This document shows, one piece after another, positions 26,316-34,906 of a stretch of DNA of 64,000 bases. This DNA comes from Pseudomonadota bacterium (GTDB lineage Bacteria > Desulfobacterota > Syntrophorhabdia > Syntrophorhabdales > Syntrophorhabdaceae): positions 16,299 through 80,298 of the forward strand of contig JAPLKA010000118.1 of NCBI GenBank assembly GCA_026388315.1, written 5' to 3'. The notes under the pieces are model-generated. The model did not search any database, was not told where the DNA came from, and saw only the letters and a program-made list of their open reading frames with translations. Both the position numbers and the translations under genes were made by a program. Every line of letters begins with the position of its first letter. Positions within the stretch are counted from its first letter, which is position 1.

Positions 26316-26887
26316 TACTTCCTCAGTATCTCTAAATCTGCCGCTGTATTTATATTCGTGAACACAGAGCGCCCGTTATTATAGAAACTCGTGTGGTCAT
26401 TCAATACTTTTACGGTAAGAACAGGGAATATTTCTGCAATCTTTAATCTATCCCGTTCAATAGCTGTAAGCATATGTGAAATACATGACCTGCCATATAA
26501 AGCGTGGAGCGGTTCATACCCTTTTTCTGTCTTCGGGATGATGATGTCCTCGCCGTTCATTTCGTTCATCATATAATAAATGGCGTTTTCATGGATGAAC
26601 GGCATATCACAGGCACACACAAACACATAAGGGTCATGCGAATACATTAAGGCCGATACGATTCCTGCCATAGAACCCCGGGCAGGCACAATGTCTTTTA
26701 TTACGGGTACATGTATACCTTTAAGCGCACTGTGGTTGTTAGAGACAATGACAATATTCTGAAAGACATTTTTTGCCTTATCAAAGACGTAATGTATCAA
26801 CGCCTTACCGTTTATCTCGAGGGTTGCCTTGTCCTGCCCTATTCGTGTACTGTACCCTCCTGCAAGTATAGCACAGGTGATATTCAT
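26315..26887 (-). CDS. mobA: MobA-like molybdenum cofactor nucleotidyltransferase
   Basis: 190 residues from ATG 26887, chosen because the nucleotide-binding loop CAILAGGYSTRIGQDKA must lie near the N-terminus; the open frame to 26953 adds 22 unlike residues. Further motifs: VPVIKDIVPARGSMAGI, VFVCACDMPF with the metal-binding Asp, and GYEPLHALYG. MobA adds GMP to molybdopterin. The molybdenum hydroxylase at 43-47 kb would need the cytidylyl form (MocA), so this gene more probably serves other molybdoenzymes. No ribosome site is obvious. Confidence 0.8.
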   Translation of the reverse strand: MNITCAILAGGYSTRIGQDKATLEINGKALIHYVFDKAKNVFQNIVIVSNNHSALKGIHVPVIKDIVPARGSMAGIVSALMYSHDPYVFVCACDMPFIHENAIYYMMNEMNGEDIIIPKTEKGYEPLHALYGRSCISHMLTAIERDRLKIAEIFPVLTVKVLNDHTSFYNNGRSVFTNINTAADLEILRK

Positions 26888-27001
26888 TATCGGGAATGTA
26901 TCATTTTTTATCCTTTGAGTAAAGGAACAGATTTGGAGGTTATCCATGTTCATTATAGTGAACCTTCAATACCTGCTTTAAGTTTTCATTAATAATAATC
27001 G

Positions 27002-27030
27002 TTGACAAAAAAAAATTCATTTACTATACT
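27002..27030 (+). promoter_or_regulatory. Consensus promoter of the TRAP dctQM operon
   Basis: TTGACA (27002-27007), 17-base spacer, TATACT (27025-27030), about 80 bp before the dctQ start. It is one of the best sigma-70-type matches in the window. Confidence 0.65.
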
Positions 27031-27113
27031 TGCACAAATATCAATACACAGTGCTGAACAACCATGAACACATCAGAGCAAAAATCTATTTCAATTAAAA
27101 TTTAGGAGGAGGT

Positions 27114-27596
27114 ATGGCAGGTTTATTTTGGTTTACTGAAAAGCTTAGCAAACTGATGAATGTCATTGCTTACACTGCTTTGACCTTTATTATGCTGCTT
27201 ACCGTGGCAGATGTTGTCCTGAGATTCTTTGGTCATCCCATCGTCGGGACATTCGAGATTGTCGGGCTTGGAGGTGCGGTAGCGATCGGCTTCGGTATCC
27301 CTCTCACCTCTTGGTTGAGGGCCCACATCTATGTTGATTTCATTATTCAGAAGTTCCCCAACTGGGGAAAGAACGCTATGAATATTCTGACACGAGTTGT
27401 CAGCATAGCCCTTTTTATCATCATCGGCTACAATCTGTTCATCTATGCAACAGACCTCTACAAATCCGGTGAGGTTTCCTTAACCAGGCAGATTCCGTTC
27501 TACCCTATAGCATATGGTATGGGTGTTTGTTGCTTTATTCAATGCCTTGTGCTCGTCACCGACATCGTCAAGGTCATTGGAGGTCAATATGAATGA
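27114..27596 (+). CDS. dctQ: TRAP transporter small permease DctQ
   Basis: 160 residues behind AGGAGGAGG. Four hydrophobic helices with the DctQ features: TVADVVLRFFGHPIVGTFEIVG, an amphipathic loop with HIYVDFII, and a C-terminal helix GMGVCCFIQCLVLV. DctQ joins the large permease DctM and a periplasmic DctP receptor in Na+-driven import of organic acids. No receptor gene is in this operon; a free-standing dctP lies at 47.7 kb. It overlaps dctM by 8 nt. Confidence 0.88.
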   Translation: MAGLFWFTEKLSKLMNVIAYTALTFIMLLTVADVVLRFFGHPIVGTFEIVGLGGAVAIGFGIPLTSWLRAHIYVDFIIQKFPNWGKNAMNILTRVVSIALFIIIGYNLFIYATDLYKSGEVSLTRQIPFYPIAYGMGVCCFIQCLVLVTDIVKVIGGQYE

Positions 27597-28893
27597 GGTA
27601 ACAGTTGGCATCATAGGGTTAGCGATTGTACTTATTATGTTTCTTACAGGTATAGAGCTGGCCTTTGCCATGATTCTAATGGGTTTTCTCGGTTTCGGCT
27701 ACCTTATATCGTGGAATGCAGCATTCAATCTTCTTGCCAAAGATTTTTATGACGTTCTCAACTCTTATAGCTTTACCGTTATCCCCCTCTTTGTCCTGAT
27801 GGGCCAGGTGGCATTCAACTCCGGTATTGCAAAAAGACTTTTTGACTCAGCGCATAAATTTATCGGCCACATCCCCGGAGGCCTTGCCATGGCAACGGTC
27901 GGCGGCGCTACAGTTTTTAAGGCTATCTGCGGCTCCTCGCCTGCAACAGCAGCGACGTTTGCCTTTGTTGCCGTCCCTGAAATGGACCGCTACGGGTACG
28001 ATAAGAGACTTTCTACGGGTATTGTTGCAACCGTTGGTACACTTGGCATACTCCTTCCGCCGAGCGTTACCCTTATCATCTATGGCATCATCACAGACCA
28101 GTCGATCGGCCGGCTCTTTCTCGCGGGCATCTTTCCCGGCTTGCTCATTGCCCTCTTCTTCATAGGTGTTATTTATGGCTGGTGTAAAATAAATCCTGCA
28201 ATAGGCCCGAAAAGTGAAAAATCTACCTGGGGTGAGCGCTTCAGAACGCTGCCGGATGTAATAATGGTCATGGTTATCTTTTTCCTGATTATCGGGGGGA
28301 TTCTTGGTGGCATTTTCACCCCTACAGAGGCCGGCAGCGTCGGTACGTTCCTTGTTTTGCTGCTTGCATTTTCTAAAAGAGATATGAACTTTAAGGGATA
28401 CATCAAGTCTGCAGGGGAATCTATCCGAACGGCCTGCATGGTCATTATGCTCATTGCCGGCTCTACCGTTCTCGGCCATTTTATCGCCGTTACAAAAATA
28501 CCCATGATCACTGCAGACTGGATCGTCGGTCTCCAGATGCCCTCATGGATCATCGTTATACTCATCTCACTGATTTACCTTATCGGCGGTTCCTTTATCG
28601 ACGATCTTGCATTCATGATCCTCGCAACACCGATCTTCTACCCTGCCATTACTCAACTTGGTTACAACCCCCTCTGGTTCGGGATCCTGGCTGCCGTCAC
28701 TGTTATGATAGGCGTTGTCGTTCCGCCTATGGCCATATGCGTCTTTGTCGTCAAGCAGATTACCAAGACCCCCTTCAATGTTATCTATGCCGGTGTATAC
28801 CCGTTTTTAATCAGTCTTGTTGTTGGCGGCATTCTTATCTTTCTGTTCCCGGGCATTGCAACGTGGTTGCCAAACTTGTTGATGCCGGGCTGA
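27589..28893 (+). CDS. dctM: TRAP transporter large permease DctM
   Basis: 434 residues from ATG 27589 (GGAGG at 27578-27582; the longer frame from 27514 lies inside dctQ). About twelve helices in two inverted repeats: PLFVLMGQVAFNSGIAKRLF, GGLAMATVGGATVFKAICGS, TVGTLGILLPPSVTLIIYG and, in the second half, FIDDLAFMILATPIFYPA and VMIGVVVPPMAICVFVV. The ILLPPS and VVPPMA signatures are typical. It is the ion-coupled channel of the TRAP complex. The substrate is probably a carboxylate but cannot be named. Confidence 0.92.
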   Translation: MNEVTVGIIGLAIVLIMFLTGIELAFAMILMGFLGFGYLISWNAAFNLLAKDFYDVLNSYSFTVIPLFVLMGQVAFNSGIAKRLFDSAHKFIGHIPGGLAMATVGGATVFKAICGSSPATAATFAFVAVPEMDRYGYDKRLSTGIVATVGTLGILLPPSVTLIIYGIITDQSIGRLFLAGIFPGLLIALFFIGVIYGWCKINPAIGPKSEKSTWGERFRTLPDVIMVMVIFFLIIGGILGGIFTPTEAGSVGTFLVLLLAFSKRDMNFKGYIKSAGESIRTACMVIMLIAGSTVLGHFIAVTKIPMITADWIVGLQMPSWIIVILISLIYLIGGSFIDDLAFMILATPIFYPAITQLGYNPLWFGILAAVTVMIGVVVPPMAICVFVVKQITKTPFNVIYAGVYPFLISLVVGGILIFLFPGIATWLPNLLMPG

Positions 28894-28913
28894 GAACATC
28901 ACTGAAAACAACC

Positions 28914-28945
28914 GAAGGGCTTCCCATTGCGGGAAGCCCTTTTAA
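28914..28945 (+). terminator. Terminator after dctM
   Basis: AAGGGCTTCCC-ATTGC-GGGAAGCCCTT, a perfect 11-bp stem followed by T-rich sequence, 21 bp past the dctM stop. Confidence 0.9.
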
Positions 28946-29073
28946 TTTTCTGTTTACTTTGCGTTGTCTTATCGTACCGAAAAATGTCAAGCAACTTCGA
29001 GATCATCTTGATATTCAACTGCTGCTGCTTAGCACTTCTTACCATGCATCTCAAAAAAGATGACAAACACCGA

Positions 29074-29079
29074 TATAAT
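29074..29079 (+). promoter_or_regulatory. Candidate -10 element of phoBR
   Basis: A perfect TATAAT stands 21 bp before the phoB ATG. No good -35 is visible, which would fit an activator-dependent (for example autoregulated) promoter. Confidence 0.35.
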
Positions 29080-29099
29080 GAAGTATCTTAGGACAGATT

Positions 29100-29780
29100 A
29101 TGAATAAGCTGATTGCAATCATAGATGATGAACCTGACATTTTAGAGCTTGTTTCCATCAATCTTAAAAAAGCGAGTTACCGGGTTAAAGAATTTCCCGA
29201 TTCGGAGTCTTTTTTCAGATCTCTCGCAGCCGAAACCCCTGATCTCGTTATACTGGATCTCATGCTCCCCGATATGGATGGATTCGAGGTATGTAAATTC
29301 CTTAAAGGCCAGGACAAGTATACCTCCATTCCTATAATCATGCTCACTGCGAGGGCAGAAGAAACCGAAAAGGTTCTCGGTCTGGAACTCGGTGCCGATG
29401 ATTATGTAACAAAACCTTTTTCGCCGAGAGAGCTTGTGGCAAGGGTAAGGGCGGTCCTGAGAAGAAATATCCCGAAAGAGGAGACGAAAAGGATTAAAAT
29501 AGGGGACATTCTCGTTCTTGATCCTGAAAAATATGAGGTTGAGGTGGAAGGCGAAAAAATAGAGCTTACCACGACAGAATTCAAAATATTACAGATTCTC
29601 TCAACGAAAAAGGGGTGGGTATTCTCAAGGGATAAGATACTTCAGCATCTCTGGGGGGATGATAAAATGGTACTGGACAGAACTGTGGATGTGCATATCA
29701 AGCATCTCAGAGAAAAGCTCGGCAAGGCCTCGATATTTATAAAAAACATCAGGGGCGTAGGGTATAAGCTGGAAGAATGA
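29100..29780 (+). CDS. phoB: PhoB-type response regulator
   Basis: 226 residues. Receiver with acidic pair D9/D10, phosphorylated D53 in VILDLMLPDMDG, Thr of MLTARAEET and Lys in YVTKPFSPREL. The OmpR/PhoB winged helix (about 130-226) has LTTTEFKILQIL, RDKILQHLWGDD and RTVDVHIKHLREKLG, ending IRGVGYKLEE. It activates phosphate-starvation genes when phosphorylated. It overlaps phoR by 4 nt. The assignment as PhoB rather than another OmpR-type regulator rests on its PhoR-like partner and the pst-phoU genes 8 kb away with a Pho-box-like leader. Confidence 0.85.
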   Translation: MNKLIAIIDDEPDILELVSINLKKASYRVKEFPDSESFFRSLAAETPDLVILDLMLPDMDGFEVCKFLKGQDKYTSIPIIMLTARAEETEKVLGLELGADDYVTKPFSPRELVARVRAVLRRNIPKEETKRIKIGDILVLDPEKYEVEVEGEKIELTTTEFKILQILSTKKGWVFSRDKILQHLWGDDKMVLDRTVDVHIKHLREKLGKASIFIKNIRGVGYKLEE

Positions 29781-31513
29781 AGATACCTTTATTTTCGAAG
29801 ATATTCGGCGGATGCCTTCTCATTATCGCGCTCCTTTCTATCCTTATCCCCTTGCTTTCATTCAATTTGATAAAAACACATTACGTTAATACCTTTACGG
29901 ATAACCTCAAAAACCTTGCCATTGCTTTAAAGCCGGATGTAACTTCACTTCTGGAAAAACAAAGATTTCAGGAATTAGATGCTTACGTAAAGACCCTAAA
30001 GAATCAGATTCACTCAAGAATCACTGTGATTGACGGGGAAGGAAAAGTCTTAGCCGATTCGGAAAAAGACCCGAAAACCATGGAAAATCACAAAATAAGG
30101 CCGGAAGTATTGGATGCCCTGTCGGGTGATGTCGGCAAATCATTACGATTCAGCGTAACAGTTGAAGAAGATATGTTGTACGTTGCCCTCCCCATTGAGA
30201 AAGACGGCAGGGTATCAGGAGTTATAAGGATCAGCACCTTGCTCAAGCAGATCAACTCTCTGCTTAATGAGCTGAAAATGCACATTTTGTGGATAGCCCT
30301 CATCATGACAATCCTCTCCCTTGGGATAGCATTCATGCTTTCACGGGGAGTATCAAGGCCGGTAAAAACACTGGTTCAAGCCATAAAGAGACTCTCCACG
30401 GGCAATTTCGATACAAAGGTCTTTTTGAAAAATGAGGATGAGTTAAAGGAATTAGGGAACTGCATTAATGAAATGGCAGCAAAGATGCATGACGTTTTTG
30501 ATGAGATATCGGCCCGCACCGATGAATTGAGAACGATCATCTCTTCAATCCAGGAGTCGCTGGTAGTGCTGGATAAGGATGGACGGATAAGACTAAGCAA
30601 CGACAGCTTTGGAAGGCTCATAAAACAAGAGAATGTAGAAGGGAAATTTTACTGGGAAGTTGTAAGGTCACCGGAATTTGCAGAGATGATGAAAAAGGTA
30701 GGGGCCGATGGTGGTATCTACTATTCAGGTGAAGTCCATCTATATGACAAGGTTTTTCTCTGCAGCACGAATTATCTGGTGTCGAAAGACGAAACCATAG
30801 TATTGCTTCACGACATTACTGACTTTAAAAATCTTGAAAGGACGAAAAAGGAATTTATTGCCAACATATCGCACGAACTGAGAACCCCCCTCACCGCCAT
30901 TAAAGGTTTCGTGGAAACCCTTGAAGACGAGGAAGATATTAAAAATAAACGCTATCTGGAGATTATCAAAAGACATACGGACCGCCTGATGCACATCGTG
31001 GGCGACCTTCTGCTGCTTTCAGAAAATGAGGAAAAAGGCGCTGAACTGGAGCTTGAAGAAGTTTCACTCGAAAACATCATAGAGAATGTTCTTAAGATTT
31101 TTGAAAACAGGGCAAAAGAAAAGAATATAAACATCAATGTCACCATTCAGGACACACTCCCTTTCATACAGGCAGATCCCTTTAAGCTGGAACAGATGTT
31201 CATCAACCTCATTGACAATGCCATAAAATATACCGAAGAGGGAGAAATCACCATATCAATCACAGAGAATAACGGCCTCATAGTAATTAACGTCAGGGAC
31301 ACGGGAATAGGTATCTCCAATGAATATCTTCCCCGCATCTTTGAACGATTCTATGTAGTAGACAAATCCCGCTCCAAAAGACTCGGTGGCACTGGCCTGG
31401 GACTTTCCATCGTAAAGCATATTGTCATGCTCCATAAAGGCGCTATTGACGTTGAAAGTACCCCCGGTAAAGGTACACAATTTACCATCACCCTGCCGAT
31501 CAATCCCGAATGA
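29777..31513 (+). CDS. phoR: PhoR-type sensor histidine kinase
   Basis: 578 residues: TM1 (about 10-32), an extracytoplasmic sensor with INSLLNE at its end, TM2 (about 168-190), HAMP (SRPVKTLVQAIKRLSTGNFD), PAS (about 248-350), HisKA with FIANISHELRTPLTAIKGF, and HATPase N, G1 and G2 boxes (NLIDNAIKYTEEG, DTGIGIS, GGTGLGLSIVKHIV). The HELRTPLTAIKGFVETLED stretch is characteristic of PhoR/WalK-like kinases. The large N-terminal periplasmic loop is the Gram-positive/delta PhoR form rather than the short Escherichia coli form. Confidence 0.87.
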   Translation: MKIPLFSKIFGGCLLIIALLSILIPLLSFNLIKTHYVNTFTDNLKNLAIALKPDVTSLLEKQRFQELDAYVKTLKNQIHSRITVIDGEGKVLADSEKDPKTMENHKIRPEVLDALSGDVGKSLRFSVTVEEDMLYVALPIEKDGRVSGVIRISTLLKQINSLLNELKMHILWIALIMTILSLGIAFMLSRGVSRPVKTLVQAIKRLSTGNFDTKVFLKNEDELKELGNCINEMAAKMHDVFDEISARTDELRTIISSIQESLVVLDKDGRIRLSNDSFGRLIKQENVEGKFYWEVVRSPEFAEMMKKVGADGGIYYSGEVHLYDKVFLCSTNYLVSKDETIVLLHDITDFKNLERTKKEFIANISHELRTPLTAIKGFVETLEDEEDIKNKRYLEIIKRHTDRLMHIVGDLLLLSENEEKGAELELEEVSLENIIENVLKIFENRAKEKNININVTIQDTLPFIQADPFKLEQMFINLIDNAIKYTEEGEITISITENNGLIVINVRDTGIGISNEYLPRIFERFYVVDKSRSKRLGGTGLGLSIVKHIVMLHKGAIDVESTPGKGTQFTITLPINPE

Positions 31514-31611
31514 TTTTCCTTCCCTATTTCTAATAAATCACTTTGCCTCAACGTTGTTTCCTTCACCTGCTTACCAATACCCTTGTTTGTCTTGCGAGAT
31601 CAACCATATAT

Positions 31612-31983
31612 TTATTGAAGATATATAACCTTGACCCCTTTCTTCTTATATAAGCCAAGGTGGGCATCTGTTGTATAGATCTCCTCACATCCTGCCTGGA
31701 GGAATGAGCTCACTATGACGGCATCAAGGCCCGGCATTCCGGTGCCATGGGCGATATGTCCTGCCCGTGATGCTACCTCTTCAGTTATCGGTATTATCGC
31801 TGACGATTTCTTTATGTCTTCGATTATCGCAGGATACCGTAAATTACCTGCAAGGAGTTTCTTCTGAAGTTCATAGATGGTAATAGCAGATACCACAATA
31901 TCACGTTCCTGCCATATCTCTGATGCCAGTTCATTCGCTTCCTCAAGGGCAAAGAAGAAACTCGTATCAACCCCTGTCAGCAT
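31612..31983 (-). CDS. PIN-domain toxin (VapC-like)
   Basis: 123 residues from ATG 31983 (AAGG upstream). The PIN RNase fold has its acidic residues in place: D6 in TGVDTSFFFAL, E in AITIYELQKKLL, D in GMPGLDAVIVSSF and a C-terminal TTDAHLGLYKKKGVKVI. PIN toxins cut tRNA or rRNA when freed from antitoxin. It overlaps the antitoxin gene by 17 nt, the usual order of antitoxin first. A longer frame to 32046 lies inside the antitoxin and is not credible. Confidence 0.85.
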   Translation of the reverse strand: MLTGVDTSFFFALEEANELASEIWQERDIVVSAITIYELQKKLLAGNLRYPAIIEDIKKSSAIIPITEEVASRAGHIAHGTGMPGLDAVIVSSFLQAGCEEIYTTDAHLGLYKKKGVKVIYLQ

Positions 31984-32215
31984 CTGCTTCTGACCTTTCC
32001 CGGTGTAGCGATTCCCATTCTTTTGTGCCTCCAAGCGGTTTTTCATTCATGAGGGTAGCCAAGACCCTTTTCTTTGCCGCCTTTTTCTCGTCAAGTAAAA
32101 GATATTCTTCCAAGGCCTTCCGGATGATTTGTGAGACAGGGGTATTTTCTGTTTTTGCTTTCGTTCTGACGGCCCTCAAGGTATCCTGGTTAAGATAAAA
32201 GCTTACAGCCGGCAT
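31967..32215 (-). CDS. Ribbon-helix-helix antitoxin (VapB-like)
   Basis: 82 residues from ATG 32215 behind GAGGAGG. The N-terminal half is a ribbon-helix-helix DNA-binding unit: AVSFYLNQDTLRAVRTKAK then NTPVSQIIRKALEEYLL. The C-terminal tail (ATLMNEKPLGGTKEWESL) would wrap the toxin. It probably represses its own promoter through the inverted repeat just upstream. Confidence 0.82.
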   Translation of the reverse strand: MPAVSFYLNQDTLRAVRTKAKTENTPVSQIIRKALEEYLLLDEKKAAKKRVLATLMNEKPLGGTKEWESLHRERSEADADRG

Positions 32216-32230
32216 GACTACCTCCTCATA

Positions 32231-32250
32231 TATCATAGCTTGTTATGATA
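32231..32250 (-). promoter_or_regulatory. Candidate operator of the toxin-antitoxin operon
   Basis: TATCATA-GCTTGT-TATGATA, a perfect 7-bp inverted repeat, lies 16 bp upstream of the antitoxin start, where an autorepressing ribbon-helix-helix dimer would bind. The rest of the gap 32216-32623 shows nothing else I can support. Confidence 0.5.
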
Positions 32251-32623
32251 GTATAGAACGATTCAATAAAAAACCGCAAGGATAGAATTCTTTATTTCAT
32301 ACATTTGAGCGCACCTTACAAATGGCAATCAATATTTGTTACGCATAGCAGGAAACACTTCTCGGCTACCCGATGTACAAATGTTCAGGACGATGGTCGA
32401 AAAACGATAACCATTACCGAGAGAAAGGAAAAGGTTGTCAGCGTGGGGAGGTAAGCTCAAACGTCCATATTCTGCCAATGTCCCGTCAGTTCTTCCCCAG
32501 ATCTAAAACATGACCACAGACTTATTTAGGCATACTACGAAGGTGCATGATACTCTTTTTTTAAATAGATACCTGATATGTTGCCGTGGTACACTGAACA
32601 ATAAAACAATTCAAGGGGGAAAT

Positions 32624-33694
32624 ATGAGGAAAAATCATATAATCATAATCATAGTTTTCTTAAGCGCTCTTTTTATTAACTCCAGAAGCATATTAGCCTG
32701 CTCAGAGATATATATTGAAGGAAACGATTCTATTATTTCGGCCCGTAATTTCGATTTTTCATTCGGCGACGGTATTGCCGTTATCACCCCCAGGGGCACC
32801 CCCCAAACATCTGCTTACGCGAATAATGACGAAAAGCCTCTTTCCTGGACCAGTAAATATGGAAGCGTAATTTTCAATGTTGAATTGCCGACGAAGAAAA
32901 GTATCCCGGCGAGCGTTAATGCCAGCGGATTTGTCCTGGCTGGCGTTGATGGCATGAATGAGTATGGATTTAAGGTCGGAAGTTATTTCCTTGAAACATC
33001 AGAGCTTCCTAAAGCGGATAAGCGTCCGGCACTGGCGATTGCATCATTAATTCAGTATTTTTTGGATAACTTCAAAACAGTTAAAGAGGCTGTTTCTGAT
33101 GTGAAATCTGAAAAATACCGGGTTATTCAGGTCCCTGCGGATATCAAAGGGGATATCGTAAATATCAAGCTGCATTTTTATATGCACGACCCTTCCGGTG
33201 ACTCAGCTATCGTGGAATACACCAAAGGTAAACTAAAAGTCCATCTTAATCCGCCCGTCCGGGTCCTGACAAATACAATATATGATGAATCTCTGGCAAT
33301 CCTTAAAAACTATGAAGGTTTTGGCGGCAAGGCGTATATACCTGGCGGGACACAATCCATGGATAGATTTGTGAGGGGGGCTTATTATCTAAAATACCTT
33401 CCTGCTCCAAAATCACCAGAAGAGGCGATTGTCTATGGATTTAGCACAGTTCAGATTTTGTCCGAATCTCCTGGGTTTGAACATGGATTTACGCAATGGA
33501 CCATTGTTTCAGATGTAAAAAATAGAAAGATATTTTTTCGTACTGTGGGTAATCCACAAATAAGTTCCCTTGATTTGAATAAGCTGGATTTTTCAGAAGG
33601 ACAACCCGTGCGTTATTTAGATTTTCTCAAAAAAGATTTATCAGGGAACGTTGGGTCTTTGTTGACTGAGAAAGGCAAGGGATGGGGAAAATAA
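32624..33694 (+). CDS. Secreted choloylglycine hydrolase / penicillin acylase-type Ntn hydrolase
   Basis: 356 residues from ATG 32624 (AAGGGGGA upstream; the frame from 32510 has no ribosome site). A signal peptide (KNHIIIIIVFLSALFIN ... SILA) is followed directly by the nucleophile Cys in ACSEIYIEG, exposed on processing as in all linear-amide C-N hydrolases. Other family residues: SARNFDFSFGDG, GMNEYGFKVGSYFLE, the Asn-containing VRVLTNTIYDESL, and R in MDRFVRGAYYL. Members hydrolyse bile-salt amides, penicillin V or acyl-homoserine lactones. Whether this one quenches a signal, degrades amides or does something else is open. Confidence 0.85.
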   Translation: MRKNHIIIIIVFLSALFINSRSILACSEIYIEGNDSIISARNFDFSFGDGIAVITPRGTPQTSAYANNDEKPLSWTSKYGSVIFNVELPTKKSIPASVNASGFVLAGVDGMNEYGFKVGSYFLETSELPKADKRPALAIASLIQYFLDNFKTVKEAVSDVKSEKYRVIQVPADIKGDIVNIKLHFYMHDPSGDSAIVEYTKGKLKVHLNPPVRVLTNTIYDESLAILKNYEGFGGKAYIPGGTQSMDRFVRGAYYLKYLPAPKSPEEAIVYGFSTVQILSESPGFEHGFTQWTIVSDVKNRKIFFRTVGNPQISSLDLNKLDFSEGQPVRYLDFLKKDLSGNVGSLLTEKGKGWGK

Positions 33695-33916
33695 ATGTCA
33701 AATAAGATGCCATGGTATTAACCATTGCCGCTTGAAAGCGGGTATGCTTCTTGTTTGCCCAAAACCATTGACTTCAGGAAGACAGCCGTATTTTGCCGGA
33801 ATAGGAAACAAGCCGCCAAGCATTTGCACTTTTCAAACCGTATTCGATAAGCCCCTCAAATGTGTATGGTGTAGATAAGTATTTGGCATTAGGCGGCACA
33901 TGCGTCCGACAAGTCC

Positions 33917-34906
33917 TCACCACCTCATTACAACGGCACCCCAGGTTAACCCTGCCCCAAAGCCTGCCAGCACCACCACATCGCCTGGTTTGATCCGGCC
34001 ACCCTCCAATGCTTCATGCAGCGCAATCGGAATGGATGCAGAGGATGTGTTGCCGTATCGATCCAAATTTACCATAAACTTGTCCATGGGCAGATCCATC
34101 CTACGGGCCGCTGCCTCAATAATCCGCAGATTGGCCTGGTGCGGTATGATCAGCGCAACCTCTTCCTTGCTGATGTTGGCCATTTCCAGCGCCTGCTCAG
34201 TCACCTTTGGCAACATCCGCATGGCAAATTGAAAAACTTCCTGCCCATCCATTTTTACTTTGTGCATATTGGCCGCAATATTTTCAGCAGTCACTGCCGT
34301 ACGGGTTCCGCCTGCCGGTGTATACAGATGTTTGACTCCCGACCCATCAGCGCCAAGACACATCGATAAAATGCCGTGCTCCGGCAAGGCTGGCCGCAAC
34401 ACAACAGCGCCGGCCCCGTCTCCGATGACGATACAGGACCCACGGTCTTCCCAGTTGGCTATCCTCGAATTTGTCTCGGCCCCGATGACTAATACGGTTC
34501 GGTATAATCCGGTGGAAATAAACTGGCTCCCCGCAACCAACGCATAGATAAAGCCCGAACACCCTGCCGAAACATCAAAGGCAGGAGTATTTTTCATTCC
34601 AAGCTGTTCCTGAATGATACAGGCAGTTGCCGGCACCAGCAAATCCGGGCTCATGGTAGCCACAACGATCAGATCAACGTCGGCACGATCAATCCCTGCC
34701 TGGATCATGGCCCGTTGTGCAGCCACAACACCGAGATCGGACGTTGCCTGGGCCGGATCGACGATATGGCGCTCTCTGATTCCCGTCATTGTTCGAATCC
34801 ACTCGTCGCTTGTATCCATTGTTTTGGCCAGGTCATGATTCGTCAGCACGGTATCCGGGATACAAACGCCAACACCGGCAATAAGAGCATTGATTAGCAT
34901 TGTCAT
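33917..34906 (-). CDS. Beta-ketoacyl-ACP synthase III (FabH-like)
   Basis: 329 residues. Ketosynthase III with complete triad: C116 in AGCSGF, H256 in IIPHQAN, N286 in YGNTSSAS. Also IGDGAGAVVL and the C-terminal GFGAGLTWGAVVMRW. FabH condenses a starter acyl-CoA with malonyl-ACP. Here it is the third gene of a cassette after its own acyl carrier protein and a GNAT protein (4-nt ATGA overlap), unlike a housekeeping fab cluster, so it probably makes a dedicated acyl chain. The cassette looks more GC-rich than its neighbours. I give no gene symbol because fabH proper may lie elsewhere. Confidence 0.88.
   Translation of the reverse strand: MTMLINALIAGVGVCIPDTVLTNHDLAKTMDTSDEWIRTMTGIRERHIVDPAQATSDLGVVAAQRAMIQAGIDRADVDLIVVATMSPDLLVPATACIIQEQLGMKNTPAFDVSAGCSGFIYALVAGSQFISTGLYRTVLVIGAETNSRIANWEDRGSCIVIGDGAGAVVLRPALPEHGILSMCLGADGSGVKHLYTPAGGTRTAVTAENIAANMHKVKMDGQEVFQFAMRMLPKVTEQALEMANISKEEVALIIPHQANLRIIEAAARRMDLPMDKFMVNLDRYGNTSSASIPIALHEALEGGRIKPGDVVVLAGFGAGLTWGAVVMRW

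Noticed and set aside
33774..33899. 41-residue minus-strand frame after the FabH-like gene (GTG start)
   Set aside because: Open but short, without ribosome site or recognisable similarity; possibly a coding remnant, not supportable as a gene.
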